NCBI GenBank assembly: GCA_036397635.1
Contig: DASWIP010000053.1
Location: forward strand, 1 to 63,474
From: DASWIP01 sp036397635
GTDB lineage: Bacteria > Actinomycetota > AC-67
DNA: 63,474 nt
Reading direction: 5' to 3'
Both the position numbers and the translations under genes were made by a program. Under the pieces are notes generated by a model. It saw only the letters and a program-made list of their open reading frames with translations. It made no database searches and was not told the origin of the DNA. Below are positions 35,209-45,417 of this stretch, piece by piece; position 1 is the stretch's first letter, and every line of letters begins with the position of its first letter.

Positions 35209-36141
35209 GTGTTGATGCTGGGGATCCTCGCGGCGTTCGCCGCGATCGTGCTGGTCGTCGCGACGGCCGGCGACTTCGTGCTGGAACGGGAGCGCATGTT
35301 CCGGATGCTGCGGACCGTGCGCGCGATCGAGCTGAACCCGCAGCAGCTTCGGAAGCGCGAGCTGGCGGCGCCCTTCGTCAGGCGCGTGATGGTCCCCGGG
35401 ATGGAACGCGCCGGACGTTTCTTCCGCCGGATGACCCCGATCGGCGTGCTCGAGCGGCTGCGCCAGGAGCTGGTCTACGCCGGGTCTCCGCCCGGCTGGG
35501 ATGCCGAGCGCGTGCTCGCGATGAAGGCCGTGACGCTGGGCGGTGGCGTGGTCCTTGCGCTGGTGTTCTCCAAGCTGGCGGACCTGGATGCGCTGCAGGG
35601 GATCGTGCTCGTCGCGTTGGTGGTGTACGTGGGGTATTACCTGCCGGAGTGGATCCTTCGGTCGCGGTCCGGCAAGCGGCAGTACAAGATCCAGCGCGCG
35701 CTGCCCGATGCCCTGGACCTTCTGTCGATCACGGTAGAGGCTGGCCTCGCCTTCGACGCCGCGATGGCGCGCGTGGCTCGTCAAGAAGGCGGGCCGTTGG
35801 GCGAAGAGATGCACCGGGTGCTCCAGGAGATGCAATTGGGCAAGAGCCGGTCCGAGGCCCTGCGCGACTTCGGCGAACGTTCCAAGATCCCTGAGCTGAA
35901 GTCGTTCTGCCTCGCGATGATCCAGGCCGATATCTTCGGTATCTCCGTGTCCAAGGTTCTGCACGTGCAGGCCGCCGAGATGCGGACCAAGCGCCGTCAG
36001 CGAGCCGAGGAGCAGGCACAGAAGGTGCCGGTCAAGATCATCTTCCCGCTGATCCTGTGCATCTTCCCTTCACTTTTCGTGGTGCTCCTGGGGCCGGCCG
36101 CGATCACGATCTACGAGAACATAATCAAGCGACCGGGGTAG
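35209..36141 (+). CDS. tadC: TadC-like T2SF inner-membrane protein
   Basis: The product is 310 residues from GTG 35209. It has an N-terminal helix, a basic cytoplasmic region, and a T2SF domain (~155-275: LPDALDLLSITVEAGLAFDAAM, LKSFCLAMIQADIFG). A final helix pair ends in CIFPSLFVVLLGPAAITIYEN. It partners with TadB as the platform for TadA. It is 10 nt downstream of the VWA-TadB gene in the same operon. Confidence 0.93.
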   Translation: MLMLGILAAFAAIVLVVATAGDFVLERERMFRMLRTVRAIELNPQQLRKRELAAPFVRRVMVPGMERAGRFFRRMTPIGVLERLRQELVYAGSPPGWDAERVLAMKAVTLGGGVVLALVFSKLADLDALQGIVLVALVVYVGYYLPEWILRSRSGKRQYKIQRALPDALDLLSITVEAGLAFDAAMARVARQEGGPLGEEMHRVLQEMQLGKSRSEALRDFGERSKIPELKSFCLAMIQADIFGISVSKVLHVQAAEMRTKRRQRAEEQAQKVPVKIIFPLILCIFPSLFVVLLGPAAITIYENIIKRPG

Positions 36142-36147
36142 GCGCCC

Positions 36148-37374
36148 ATGCGTGTTGTTGCGGTATCGGCAGAGAGTTCCCTTGCGGCTGCCCTGAACAT
36201 GATGGACGGCTGGGAGGTCGTTTTCGCGCGCGAGGGCGACGACATCTTCGGGGTCGTGGCCGGCGCTGCCGTGGTGCTGGCCGGCGGCGGAACCCGGAAC
36301 GGCCTCGAGTTCGTGTCGAACCTTCGCGCGCGCGGTGTTGATACCCCTGCGGTCGTTCTCGGGGATTCACCTCCCCCGGACGATGCGGAGAGCACCGTGC
36401 TCAGCCCGCCGTTCACGCTCGATGAGCTGCGGGTCGCGGTCGAAGGCGCTGTGAGGACCGGGCGCGTAGCGAAAGCGCAGACCCCCCCACCTGCGATCGA
36501 GCCCCAGCAACCGGTCGCCGCATGGGAACCTGACGCCGAGCCCGCATCGGTCGAGGACGCGCGCACACCGGCGCTGCCGGCCGAGATCGAGGTTCCGGTC
36601 GCTCCGGCGCCCCCTGCGCGCGTCGGGGGAAACGGTTCGCTCGGACACGCTCCGGACGTGCGAGAAGTCCCACCATCGACGGTCGCCGCCGTTGAAGCCG
36701 GCCCGCTGCCGACGGCCCAAGAGTTCCCGCCGCCGGTCGCCGCGGTGTCTCCCCCGTCCGCTCCACCTGCCGAACGTTCGAGTCGGCGGAAGCGCCGGCG
36801 TGATCGCGAGGAGGCAGCCCAAGGTTTCTCGCCGGCGCCCGCGTCGGGGTCCACGGGGTCGGTCGATGCGCGCCTGCGCCTGGCCGAGCAGGCCGTCGCT
36901 GCGATCGAGGATGCCATCAGGGAGATGCCGTTCCTGGCGGATCTCGAGGCGCTCAGCGAAGCGATCGTCGGCGAGGTCGTCGAGGCCTTCTCGCCGGAGA
37001 TCGTTGCGCTGTATCTCCTTGCGGGCGACGGGTTCTGGGTCGGCGGGGGCCATAAGCTCACCCCTGCCGAGCGGCGTCTGAACGTCAAGCCCGAGCACCC
37101 GTTGTTCCGCGAGCTGCTCGCGAACAGGGAGCCGATCCTGATCGCGCCGCTGGACCTCGCGCGCGCGATGGTGTCGGGGATCGCCGGCGCGCGTACCGAG
37201 GCGATGATCGCGGGCCCGATCCAGGGCGCCGACGCCTGCGTCGGTGTGATCATCGTCGGCCGCGGCGACTTCGCCGACAAGGACCTGGATACGCTCGCGC
37301 ATCTCGCAGAGGAAGCCGCCTCCGGGCTGGCCGTGGGCCTGGGAGTCGATCGTCTCCGCAGCCGCCGCCGGTAG
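36148..37374 (+). CDS. Receiver-like/GAF protein closing the tad operon (function unknown)
   Basis: The product is 408 residues. The N-terminal ~100 residues (VVAVSAESSLAAALNMMDG, AAVVLAGGGTRNG) resemble a degenerate receiver domain like that of CpaE. A ~150-residue Pro/Ala-rich linker follows. The C-terminal ~165 residues (DARLRLAEQAVAAIEDAI onwards) form a GAF-type domain (IVALYLLAGDGFWVGGGHKL, ACVGVIIVGRGDFADKDLD). It starts 6 nt after tadC, so it is co-expressed with the pilus genes. It might sense a small ligand and tune the machine, but no known family was recognised. Confidence 0.75.
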   Translation: MRVVAVSAESSLAAALNMMDGWEVVFAREGDDIFGVVAGAAVVLAGGGTRNGLEFVSNLRARGVDTPAVVLGDSPPPDDAESTVLSPPFTLDELRVAVEGAVRTGRVAKAQTPPPAIEPQQPVAAWEPDAEPASVEDARTPALPAEIEVPVAPAPPARVGGNGSLGHAPDVREVPPSTVAAVEAGPLPTAQEFPPPVAAVSPPSAPPAERSSRRKRRRDREEAAQGFSPAPASGSTGSVDARLRLAEQAVAAIEDAIREMPFLADLEALSEAIVGEVVEAFSPEIVALYLLAGDGFWVGGGHKLTPAERRLNVKPEHPLFRELLANREPILIAPLDLARAMVSGIAGARTEAMIAGPIQGADACVGVIIVGRGDFADKDLDTLAHLAEEAASGLAVGLGVDRLRSRRR

Positions 37375-37375
37375 G

Positions 37376-38983
37376 TCAGATCGCCGGGATGGGATGCTCG
37401 TCGCATCCCGGGGCGGGCTCGCGGCGCGCGAACGTCGTCGCAGCGTCGGGGTCCCGGTCTACGATCCGCCAGTCAACCGACAGCCGCAAGATCGTTGCAA
37501 GGGCGACACCCGGCGGGATCAGCACGTGTGTGGTGCACGAGCGGTCGAGGTTGCGCTGCCACGACGAAAGTCCATTGATGGTGTCGGCGTACGAGGTGGA
37601 TAGCTCGAGCCCGTAGAAATCCCACCGGAGATCGATGTACACGCGCGCGTTGGGCCAGGCTCGGTGGATGACCATGCCCGACCAAACGTCGTAGGAGAAG
37701 ACGCGCGCGCCGGGCACGTCCAGCCGGTCGATCGACGCGACCGGGTAGCCCGAGATGATGTCGCTTGGATCCGAGGATCGAGGGAACCCGGTTACCAGGA
37801 CCGCAACCAGCCCGAGGGTCGCTGCCGCGTAGCCGGCGACGCCGAGGATACGTGAGGCTCCCTCCGAGACCTCGTCACGCGGCTTGGGGCGCCACGGGAG
37901 CACCGAGAATGCGGGGCGGACGTAGGGCGCCGAGGCGATCCCGAGGACGATGCCGGCGACGGCGAGGTTGCGTACCGCTTGCAGCGCCAGGAACGTGAAA
38001 GCCAGCGCGAGCGCGATGTCGGTCAGATCCGGCCGCTTGGGCGAGAAGACGAAGACGAGAATCGTCAGGAACAGCATCGCGGTGAAGAGCCACGCCCCTG
38101 GATCGTGGAAGTTCGGCGAACGCCACTCGCTGACGATCGCCCCCGCTACACCGACCAGGCGGAACGCGTGCACCAGCAGACCCGGGCCCTCGGGGTTGGC
38201 AACCGTCGCCAGCAGCCCCGCGCCTGCGACCAGGGACACCCGCGTCGCCCAGGTCCGCTCCGCTCCATCCCATCGGAACGCCACCTTGAGCCATTCCGCG
38301 CCCGCGATCACGACGAGCAGGCCGATGCCGAGGATGACCATCCCGTGCAAGTTCGCCCACAGCGCAGCCAGGGGGACGAACCACCAGATCGCCTTGTCTC
38401 GCCGTTCGACGAGCAGCAAGGTCGCGACGAACAAGAAGAACGACATCAGGTTCGGACGCTCGGTCCAGTTGGGGATGCCGGTATACGCGGCGAGTGCGAT
38501 CCATGCCCATGTCGCGAGGCCGCCTCCCATCCGCTTGAGGATCAGGCGGGCCATCAACGCGTACACCGCCAGCAGCGCGAGCCCTCGGTAGAACAGGATC
38601 CCGTACAGCCCGAACAGCGAGTGGATCCAGTGCAGGATCACCTCGGCGCCCCATTCCTGAACGACCCAAGGCTCGCCGGGCGCGGTGTATGAGAAGGGGT
38701 CGACGGCCGGGATCCGCTTGGTGCTCGCGATGAGGCCCCCGGTGCGCAGATGCCACCAAAGGTCGGGGTCGGAGAGCCGGTCGGCGATGGCTTTCACGGG
38801 GATCGATGCCAGCACCGCGAACGCGACGATGCGCGACGGCGTCAGCCGGCTTCCGCCGGACGCCGGGACGGCTGCCTGCTGAATGCTCTCAGCCACTGTC
38901 TGTTGGACTTTCGAACGGTGGTCGGGTGGATTGCTCGCCAAGTCTACGGGTCCCCGCCCAGATGGGCCGTGAAGAGCGAGCAC
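37376..38983 (-). CDS. Polytopic membrane protein, glycosyltransferase RgtA-like
   Basis: The product is 535 residues from GTG 38983; GTG 38896 is an alternative because a TAGACT box lies at 38941-38946. About ten hydrophobic segments are visible. Near residues 65-105 the loop DPDLWWHLRTGG and DPFSYTAPGEPWVVQEWG matches a widespread family of bacterial membrane proteins annotated as GT39-like. The C-terminal soluble part ends CDEHPIPAI. The acceptor is unknown. It converges with the tad operon with 1 nt between stops. Confidence 0.75.
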   Translation of the reverse strand: MLALHGPSGRGPVDLASNPPDHRSKVQQTVAESIQQAAVPASGGSRLTPSRIVAFAVLASIPVKAIADRLSDPDLWWHLRTGGLIASTKRIPAVDPFSYTAPGEPWVVQEWGAEVILHWIHSLFGLYGILFYRGLALLAVYALMARLILKRMGGGLATWAWIALAAYTGIPNWTERPNLMSFFLFVATLLLVERRDKAIWWFVPLAALWANLHGMVILGIGLLVVIAGAEWLKVAFRWDGAERTWATRVSLVAGAGLLATVANPEGPGLLVHAFRLVGVAGAIVSEWRSPNFHDPGAWLFTAMLFLTILVFVFSPKRPDLTDIALALAFTFLALQAVRNLAVAGIVLGIASAPYVRPAFSVLPWRPKPRDEVSEGASRILGVAGYAAATLGLVAVLVTGFPRSSDPSDIISGYPVASIDRLDVPGARVFSYDVWSGMVIHRAWPNARVYIDLRWDFYGLELSTSYADTINGLSSWQRNLDRSCTTHVLIPPGVALATILRLSVDWRIVDRDPDAATTFARREPAPGCDEHPIPAI

Positions 38984-39053
38984 GAGAGTGGCGACACAAG
39001 GATCGGGGATCGGTGCGTCTAGAGTCGCTGGCCCATTCGTGGATCCGCAGGTT

Positions 39054-40208
39054 CTAGGAATCTTGACCGGTCCTCTCGGGCTTCAGTCCTTCTCGCGCGG
39101 CCAGAACCAAAGCCACGACCAGGGCGAGGTTCCTTGCAAACGTGAGCCAAGCCAGGGCGACTCCCTCATGGAGGGTGATGGGACTACTGAAGATGACCAT
39201 TGAGAGGAGTGCTGCTCCCAGGAAGGCCATGAACGCGCTGCGCCGCATGCAGCCCACAAGGGCGACGGGCCACAGGAGAAACTGAGGTGATGCGAGTGGC
39301 CCAACCGCTGGTATCGCGAGAAGGGCAGCAACCCATGTCGATCCTCGAGTCGGGTCACCCTTCCACCAGAGAAGACCGAGGAGCCCCGAGAGCATTACGA
39401 TCGAGAGGGCGATCTGCCATCCTCCAGCGCCTGGCACCTCACGGGCGTTGTTCTGGACGTGAACCGTATAGCCCTCGCCCGTGTAGAAGCGCTGAAGAAC
39501 GAGGACGCTTCCCGTCAGGCTTTCGGCGTGGACCCCCCGGCCTGAGTGGAAGGTGAGTGGGTCACCCTCGCCGCCCGAAAGGGCAAAGGGAATCACGAGG
39601 CTGACAACCAGGGCCGTGCTCACAAGGGCGAGAGCCCTTGAGCGATGGGCCAGCATCCGTCGAAGGGCGAACGGAACCAAAACGGCGGGAGCCAACTTGA
39701 CGGCAATTCCTGCGCTCAGAGCCAGCGCGCTGCCCGTACCTCTCTGTGAAGCGAGGCCATTCCATGAGATGGCCACGGTGAGGGCGACGACCACGTCGAA
39801 GCCGGCGCCGACAAGCCACGCGAGCAGCACGGAGGCGATCAGGAACGCGGGGAAGCTCGAGGCTCGAGTAGTTCGCACCATAATGGCCGTACCGACCCAC
39901 GCGCCCGCCATGAGGGCGCGAAATGCGACTTCGTATCCGGAGCCTGTGGAGATTACTGCGGGAACGGTCAACAAGACCGCGGCACCAGGCGGGTATTCCA
40001 GAGCGAAGTCGCGATATGGAACTTGGCCTGCGAGGATCAACCGGCCGATCTGGGCTGGATCCAGGAACTCAAATGTTGAGAATCCTCCTGCGAGTACTCC
40101 GGTGAGGACCCAGACGACGGCAAGGCTACCTAATAGCTTCCTCACGTAGGGGCTCGTCAGCACCGGATACCTCGATCGAATCGCGACAGGTCTACGCCGC
40201 CGGTGCAC
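39054..40208 (-). CDS. GT87/DUF2029-like membrane glycosyltransferase
   Basis: The product is 384 residues from GTG 40208. About ten membrane segments are visible. The outer loop FEFLDPAQIGRLILAG with VPYRDFALEYPPGAAVLLTV is the hallmark of DUF2029/GT87 polyprenyl-phosphomannose-dependent transferases. The TWVAALLAIPAVGPLASPQFLLWP region matches the family's later helices. Codon and k-mer use looks less CGCG-rich than neighbouring housekeeping genes, which may reflect transfer. Confidence 0.82.
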   Translation of the reverse strand: MHRRRRPVAIRSRYPVLTSPYVRKLLGSLAVVWVLTGVLAGGFSTFEFLDPAQIGRLILAGQVPYRDFALEYPPGAAVLLTVPAVISTGSGYEVAFRALMAGAWVGTAIMVRTTRASSFPAFLIASVLLAWLVGAGFDVVVALTVAISWNGLASQRGTGSALALSAGIAVKLAPAVLVPFALRRMLAHRSRALALVSTALVVSLVIPFALSGGEGDPLTFHSGRGVHAESLTGSVLVLQRFYTGEGYTVHVQNNAREVPGAGGWQIALSIVMLSGLLGLLWWKGDPTRGSTWVAALLAIPAVGPLASPQFLLWPVALVGCMRRSAFMAFLGAALLSMVIFSSPITLHEGVALAWLTFARNLALVVALVLAAREGLKPERTGQDS

Positions 40209-40217
40209 ACGGTGGCA

Positions 40218-40223
40218 ATGCTA
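40218..40223 (-). promoter_or_regulatory. -10 element of leaderless promoter
   Basis: TAGCAT (minus strand) lies 9 nt before GTG 40208. Confidence 0.45.
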
Positions 40224-40290
40224 CTGAACCGTGCTCGCACACCGGCGAAGAGGGGCTTCTTGGAAGGAGCGCCCTGGGCTTGCTGCGCTG

Positions 40291-41577
40291 TCATCGCGTA
40301 ACCGGAGAGCTGTTGCGCGGCCGAGCGTCTCCCGGGACGGCGATCACTTTCCACTCTGCTATCGCGAGCGCGAGGATCGCGTACGTCGGCAAGGCCCATC
40401 CCAGGACGCCTTCCAGAGGGGATGTCGGGTAGACGGAAACGAGAAAGGGGAGCCGTGCGATCATGACGATCGCGATCGACACCAGGATGAGCGGCGTCCG
40501 CGCCAGGGCCGCAAGGGGAAGGTGATTCTTAGCCACAATGATCACGAAGGGGAGGAGTAGTAGTTGGTAATGGGGCCACGAGATGGGGGATGCCAGAATC
40601 ATCAGGGGGAGGCTGGCCAAGAAGATGTCGCCGGATCGCTTGGCTGGAGTTGTCAATGCCGCGAACACACTTAAGGCGATGATTGTAACCGCCAGCGCCA
40701 CAGCGAGGTGCGGGAGGTTGAGCGCCTCCGGCCTCCAGAAGGTCTCGCGGAGCCACCGCAGCGGGACCGCCGTGAGTGAGATGTTCTGTGGATCCGGGAT
40801 CCACGCTTTGGCCTGGTCAGGTCCGATGGTTGAGAGGTACCGCCCGATGGTGTTGCGCCCCATGGCGATGCTGACCGTCACGTAGAGGATCCCGGTCCCG
40901 AGCGCTGCGATCGCCGCGACCGATCTCTGTCGCCAACGAATGAGCGGAAGGATCAGGAAGAGCGGGAACCATGCAAGTGCACCGGCGACCGCAAGGTACA
41001 TCGCTGCCCGCAACCCCTTCTCACGCCGGCTTGCCACCCAAGTCCCCACGATGAGAAGGAGGAGGAGTCCCCCGATGTGCCCCAGCCGGAGCTCCGTCTG
41101 CGCAGCGGGCAAGGCGAGGGAGGCAAGTCCCATGGCCAGGGCCCAGTCGCGCCTCACTCCTACGTGGCGAAAGACAAGGGTGACTGCCGTCGCGATGGCC
41201 ATTGCCCCTAGACAGAACCAGATGACGCGTGCGGTTCTGTAGGGCAACGCGGCCAGGGGCCGGAACATTGCGATACGTGGTGGGGGGTGAGGATTCCTCG
41301 TGATCCCCGGGAAGATCTCACCGGGTTCGTTGACGTACCGCTCTCGCAATGCGACAACCGACCCGTACGGATCCTCACCATCGTTCCATGCCCTCGCCGA
41401 CACATAGTCCTGAACGAAATCGCCCAAGATGAACGATGGGGAGAGGGCATCGGAGAGCAGCGTGACGAACGAAGTCGCTCCGATCGCAAGCAGCAAGACC
41501 AGTGCTACACGTGTGAGGAACGGCGAGAGGATATTTCTGGTCTGGGGGACGTCGTCCCTATCTCGCGGCTCTGCCAC
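40291..41577 (-). CDS. GT87/DUF2029-like membrane glycosyltransferase (second copy)
   Basis: The product is 428 residues from GTG 41577; the frame is open further upstream, but that part is antisense-like sequence within the sigma factor gene. About eleven helices are visible, with DFVQDYVSARAWNDGEDPYG in the first outer loop and ASPISWPHYQLLLLPFVIIV near the C-terminus, both typical of DUF2029 enzymes. It lies 23 nt downstream of the sigma factor gene on the same strand and is probably co-transcribed. Base composition is atypical, like 39054-40208. Confidence 0.82.
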   Translation of the reverse strand: MAEPRDRDDVPQTRNILSPFLTRVALVLLLAIGATSFVTLLSDALSPSFILGDFVQDYVSARAWNDGEDPYGSVVALRERYVNEPGEIFPGITRNPHPPPRIAMFRPLAALPYRTARVIWFCLGAMAIATAVTLVFRHVGVRRDWALAMGLASLALPAAQTELRLGHIGGLLLLLIVGTWVASRREKGLRAAMYLAVAGALAWFPLFLILPLIRWRQRSVAAIAALGTGILYVTVSIAMGRNTIGRYLSTIGPDQAKAWIPDPQNISLTAVPLRWLRETFWRPEALNLPHLAVALAVTIIALSVFAALTTPAKRSGDIFLASLPLMILASPISWPHYQLLLLPFVIIVAKNHLPLAALARTPLILVSIAIVMIARLPFLVSVYPTSPLEGVLGWALPTYAILALAIAEWKVIAVPGDARPRNSSPVTR

Positions 41578-41600
41578 CGGGTGGGTTCGCGGCCTGTGGG

Positions 41601-42707
41601 CTAGGTTTCGGTCCGCAGGGCCGCGCTCCGGGAGGGATGGCGCAGCTTCGCGAGCGCTTTCGCCTCGAGCTGCCTGATCCGCTCGCGCGTCAGCCCGAAC
41701 CGCTTCCCGACCTCTTCCAGGGTCAGCGGCTCTTCCCCCGTGAGGCCGAAGCGAAGCGCGAGGATGGTGCGCTCGCGCTCGGTCAGGGTCTCGAGCACGC
41801 GCTCGAGTTCTTCGCGCCCGATGCCCGACAGCACGTCCTCGAACTGCACGTTCGCGGCCTCGTCGGGGACGAACTCGCCCAGCGTCGCCTCGCCGGCCTC
41901 GCCGACCGGGGTCTCCAGCGACAGCAGGTTCGCGGCCAGCCCGCGCAGCTCGCGCACGCGCGCGAGCGGCAGCCGCGCCGCCTTCGCCACCTCTTCGTCG
42001 GTCGCCTCGCGCCCCAGTTGCGCCTCCAGCTCGCTGCGCGCGCGCCGCACCCGCACGAGCAGCTCGTGCACGTGCACCGGCAGCCGGATCGCGCGCCCGC
42101 GGTCGGCGATACCTCGCTGGATCGCCTGGCGGATCCACCAGGTCGCGTAGGTCGAGAACTTGAATCCCTTGCGCCACTCGAACTTGTCCACCGCGCGCAT
42201 CAGGCCGATGTTGCCTTCCTGAACCAGGTCGAGCAGCGGGATCCCGGTCGCCCGGTAGCGGCGCGCGATCGAGACGACCAGTCGCAGGTTCGCCTGCACC
42301 ATGTCGTGCTTGGCGGCCGCGCCGTCGCGCTTGAGCGCCTCCATCTTCTTGCGCTGCGCCTGAGCCAGCCCCGACTCCTTCTGGATCTTCTTCTCGGCCT
42401 TCCCGCCGTTCTCGATGCGCTTGGCCAGCTCGACCTCTTGCGCGGCGGTCAGCAGGGGATAGCGACCGATCTCACGCAGGTAGGTCCCGAGCGCGTCGAG
42501 GTCGCCGAGCCGCTCGGGATCGTCTGGACGCAACGGCGGATCGGGGGTGTCCTCCCCGAGCGCCTCGGCCGCCTGAGCGAGCAGCTCGGCGTCGTCGATG
42601 TCCAGATCGTCGGCGCTGCCGCTGGATCCGTCTCGCTTCACCACGTGGTTCGAGTCACCTTCCCGTCTTGATCGCCCGACGTTCGTGTCGAAGTGAGAAT
42701 CATCCAA
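41601..42707 (-). CDS. Sigma-70 family RNA polymerase sigma factor, primary (RpoD/SigA) type
   Basis: The product is 368 residues from TTG 42707. GTG 42644 preceded by GGAAGGTGA is a possible shorter start. Region 1.2 is LGTYLREIGRYPLLTAAQE. Region 2 contains NLRLVVSIARRYRATGIPLL, DLVQEGNIGLMRAVDKFEW and KFSTYATWWIRQAIQR. Region 3 follows, and region 4 is LTERERTILALRFGL with GKRFGLTRERIRQLEAKAL. Region 1.1 is short. This is either the housekeeping sigma or a close HrdB/SigB-like paralogue. A downstream glycosyltransferase gene follows at 23 nt. Confidence 0.94.
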   Translation of the reverse strand: MDDSHFDTNVGRSRREGDSNHVVKRDGSSGSADDLDIDDAELLAQAAEALGEDTPDPPLRPDDPERLGDLDALGTYLREIGRYPLLTAAQEVELAKRIENGGKAEKKIQKESGLAQAQRKKMEALKRDGAAAKHDMVQANLRLVVSIARRYRATGIPLLDLVQEGNIGLMRAVDKFEWRKGFKFSTYATWWIRQAIQRGIADRGRAIRLPVHVHELLVRVRRARSELEAQLGREATDEEVAKAARLPLARVRELRGLAANLLSLETPVGEAGEATLGEFVPDEAANVQFEDVLSGIGREELERVLETLTERERTILALRFGLTGEEPLTLEEVGKRFGLTRERIRQLEAKALAKLRHPSRSAALRTET

Positions 42708-42735
42708 CGTCCCCCGGCTGCCCGGGAGCCTGACG

Positions 42736-42741
42736 AGTCTA
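42736..42741 (-). promoter_or_regulatory. Candidate -10 element of the sigma factor gene
   Basis: TAGACT (minus strand) is 28 nt before TTG 42707, leaving a short leader with a GGGGG stretch just ahead of the start. Confidence 0.35.
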
Positions 42742-42804
42742 ATGAAGTTTGCGGGCTGCCACGAAAGCCGCAGGTCAGAGCCCCGACCGGCCTCATTCTC
42801 AGAT

Positions 42805-44835
<2,031 letters not shown>

Positions 44836-44895
44836 GGCTCCAGTCTCGCGGGCGCGCGCGGTGATGTCGACCCGCCCGCCAAGACCCGCAGCGCG

Positions 44896-44924
44896 TTGCC
44901 AGGGCGCGCGCGCGGTCGTAGCAT
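44896..44924 (+). promoter_or_regulatory. Leaderless promoter, -35 and -10
   Basis: TTGCCA (44896-44901) and TAGCAT (44919-44924) are separated by 17 bp; the -10 ends 9 nt before ATG 44934. Confidence 0.55.
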
Positions 44925-44933
44925 CCTGCCGTC

Positions 44934-45404
44934 ATGACAGTTGAACGTTCTCCCACCGGCGCCGAGGCCGCGGATCGCATCCAGCGCGCCGAAGGCGTGC
45001 TCGAGGCGAACGAGACCATGTCGGTCGCCCTGTGCTCGGCGGACAAGCCCTGGATCGGCAAGGTGTTCTTCATCGAGGACACCCCCGAGCCCGGCCGGCT
45101 CGACGTCTGCTGCGCGATCGTGGGGACAGACCACAACGTCGCGCTGTTCTCGGAAGGCGCCACGGTCGCGTTCCTGGCCGGCGGCGAGGAGCCGGACCGC
45201 TGGGTGCAAGGCAGCGGGTACGCCGAGGTCGTCGCCGATGACGCCGACGCGCTCGCCATCGTCAAGCGCCTGCGCGACCGGTCCGAGGCGGCGGCGCGGT
45301 TCCTCGAGCTGCTCGACGCGCGCGCGGTACGCATCCACGTGCAGCGCCTGACGGCAGTGGACCTGGACGCGGATCCCCCCATCGCCGAGTTCTCGTTCTC
45401 GTAG
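44934..45404 (+). CDS. Pyridoxamine-5'-phosphate-oxidase-like split-barrel flavoprotein
   Basis: The product is 156 residues. The beta-barrel pattern includes TMSVALCSADKPWIGKVFFI, DHNVALFSEGATVAFL and VQGSGYAEVVADDADALAI, with a helical C-terminal part (LRDRSEAAARFLELL). This is the PNPOx-like FMN/F420-binding split-barrel fold. Actinobacterial members bind FMN, F420 or haem and have diverse redox roles; the cofactor cannot be told here. The next gene (UbiA-type) starts 13 nt downstream. Confidence 0.75.
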   Translation: MTVERSPTGAEAADRIQRAEGVLEANETMSVALCSADKPWIGKVFFIEDTPEPGRLDVCCAIVGTDHNVALFSEGATVAFLAGGEEPDRWVQGSGYAEVVADDADALAIVKRLRDRSEAAARFLELLDARAVRIHVQRLTAVDLDADPPIAEFSFS

Positions 45405-45417
45405 GCGTCCGAGCAGC

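Noticed and set aside
41578..42177. N-terminal extension of the GT87-like gene into the sigma factor gene
   Set aside because: The extension is Arg/Ala-rich antisense-type sequence in another frame of the sigma gene; GTG 41577 gives a normal GT87 start.
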